Positions 15,214 to 15,278 of a stretch of 15,278 bases of DNA are shown here, one piece after another. The notes below the pieces were generated by a model. That model ran no database searches, was not told the origin of the DNA, and was given only the letters and a program-made list of their open reading frames with translations. The translations under genes and the position numbers were made by a program. Origin of the DNA: CAMQVM01 sp044433405. GTDB lineage: Bacteria; Bacteroidota; Bacteroidia; Bacteroidales; Rikenellaceae. The DNA is taken from positions 1 to 15,278 of the forward strand of contig JAWXTQ010000038.1 of NCBI GenBank assembly GCA_044433405.1, given 5' to 3'. Positions within the stretch are counted from its first letter, which is position 1. Each line of letters starts with the position of its first letter.

Positions 15214-15232
15214 TCTTTATAACAAATAAGGA

Positions 15233-15278
15233 TCAAGCTGATTTATTCGCGGCTTTCACTTTTTTAGCGGTTTTCACC
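15233..15278 (-). CDS. C-terminal tail of a Lys/Ala-rich protein (cut by window end)
   Basis: On the minus strand the window end reads VKTAKKVKAANKSA followed by TGA. Only about 14 residues are visible. The Lys/Ala composition resembles tails of small nucleic-acid-binding proteins such as histone H1-like or HU-like proteins, but this is too short to name. It would converge on proS with a gap of 19 bp. Chance coding cannot be excluded. Confidence 0.4.
   Translation of the reverse strand, partial: VKTAKKVKAANKSA

Overview
The window looks like a chromosomal segment of a low-GC member of the order Bacteroidales (Bacteroidota). The evidence is a set of TAnnTTTG-type -7 promoter boxes with no Shine-Dalgarno-like sites, a Rho factor with a long Asn/Lys/Arg-rich insertion, a clostripain (C11) lipoprotein, a GH20 hexosaminidase, a decayed 6-bladed beta-propeller lipoprotein, a LuxC-type acyl-CoA reductase and an archaeal/eukaryal-type prolyl-tRNA synthetase. 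The genus cannot be decided from the sequence alone.

Layout. (1) Positions 1-4762, plus strand: the 3' part of a Bcr/CflA-like MFS exporter, then a membrane-anchored tetraheme NapC/NrfH-type cytochrome fused to a SUMF1/FGE-like domain, then a secreted GH20 beta-N-acetylhexosaminidase. (2) 4765-5988: one beta-propeller lipoprotein gene broken by three single-base deletions, two in-frame stops and loss of its start codon. (3) 5989-6243: a convergent intergenic region holding a compact multi-hairpin element between two ~52-bp direct repeats. The right copy runs over the stop codon of the next gene. (4) 6244-8963, minus strand: kdsB (CMP-Kdo synthesis), an acyl-CoA reductase overlapping it by 8 nt, and a TIGR01212-family radical SAM protein. 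(5) 8964-9150: a divergent promoter region and the rho leader. (6) 9151-15213, plus strand: rho, a C11 peptidase lipoprotein with a fresh 33-bp tandem duplication at its lipobox, a polyprenyl diphosphate synthase, rpiB and proS. (7) 15233-15278: the C-terminal tail of a Lys/Ala-rich protein on the minus strand.

How the genes fit together. Most of the right half is housekeeping: transcription termination, prenyl-chain synthesis, pentose phosphate isomerisation, tRNA charging and Kdo activation for lipid A/LPS. The left half is envelope and accessory: export, electron transfer at the inner membrane, and glycan hydrolysis. I do not see a defence island, prophage, CRISPR array or clear new multi-gene system. 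The items most worth a second look are the cytochrome-SUMF1 fusion, whose SUMF1 half lacks the FGE catalytic cysteines, the hairpin/direct-repeat element at 6004-6248, and the gene decay next to it.
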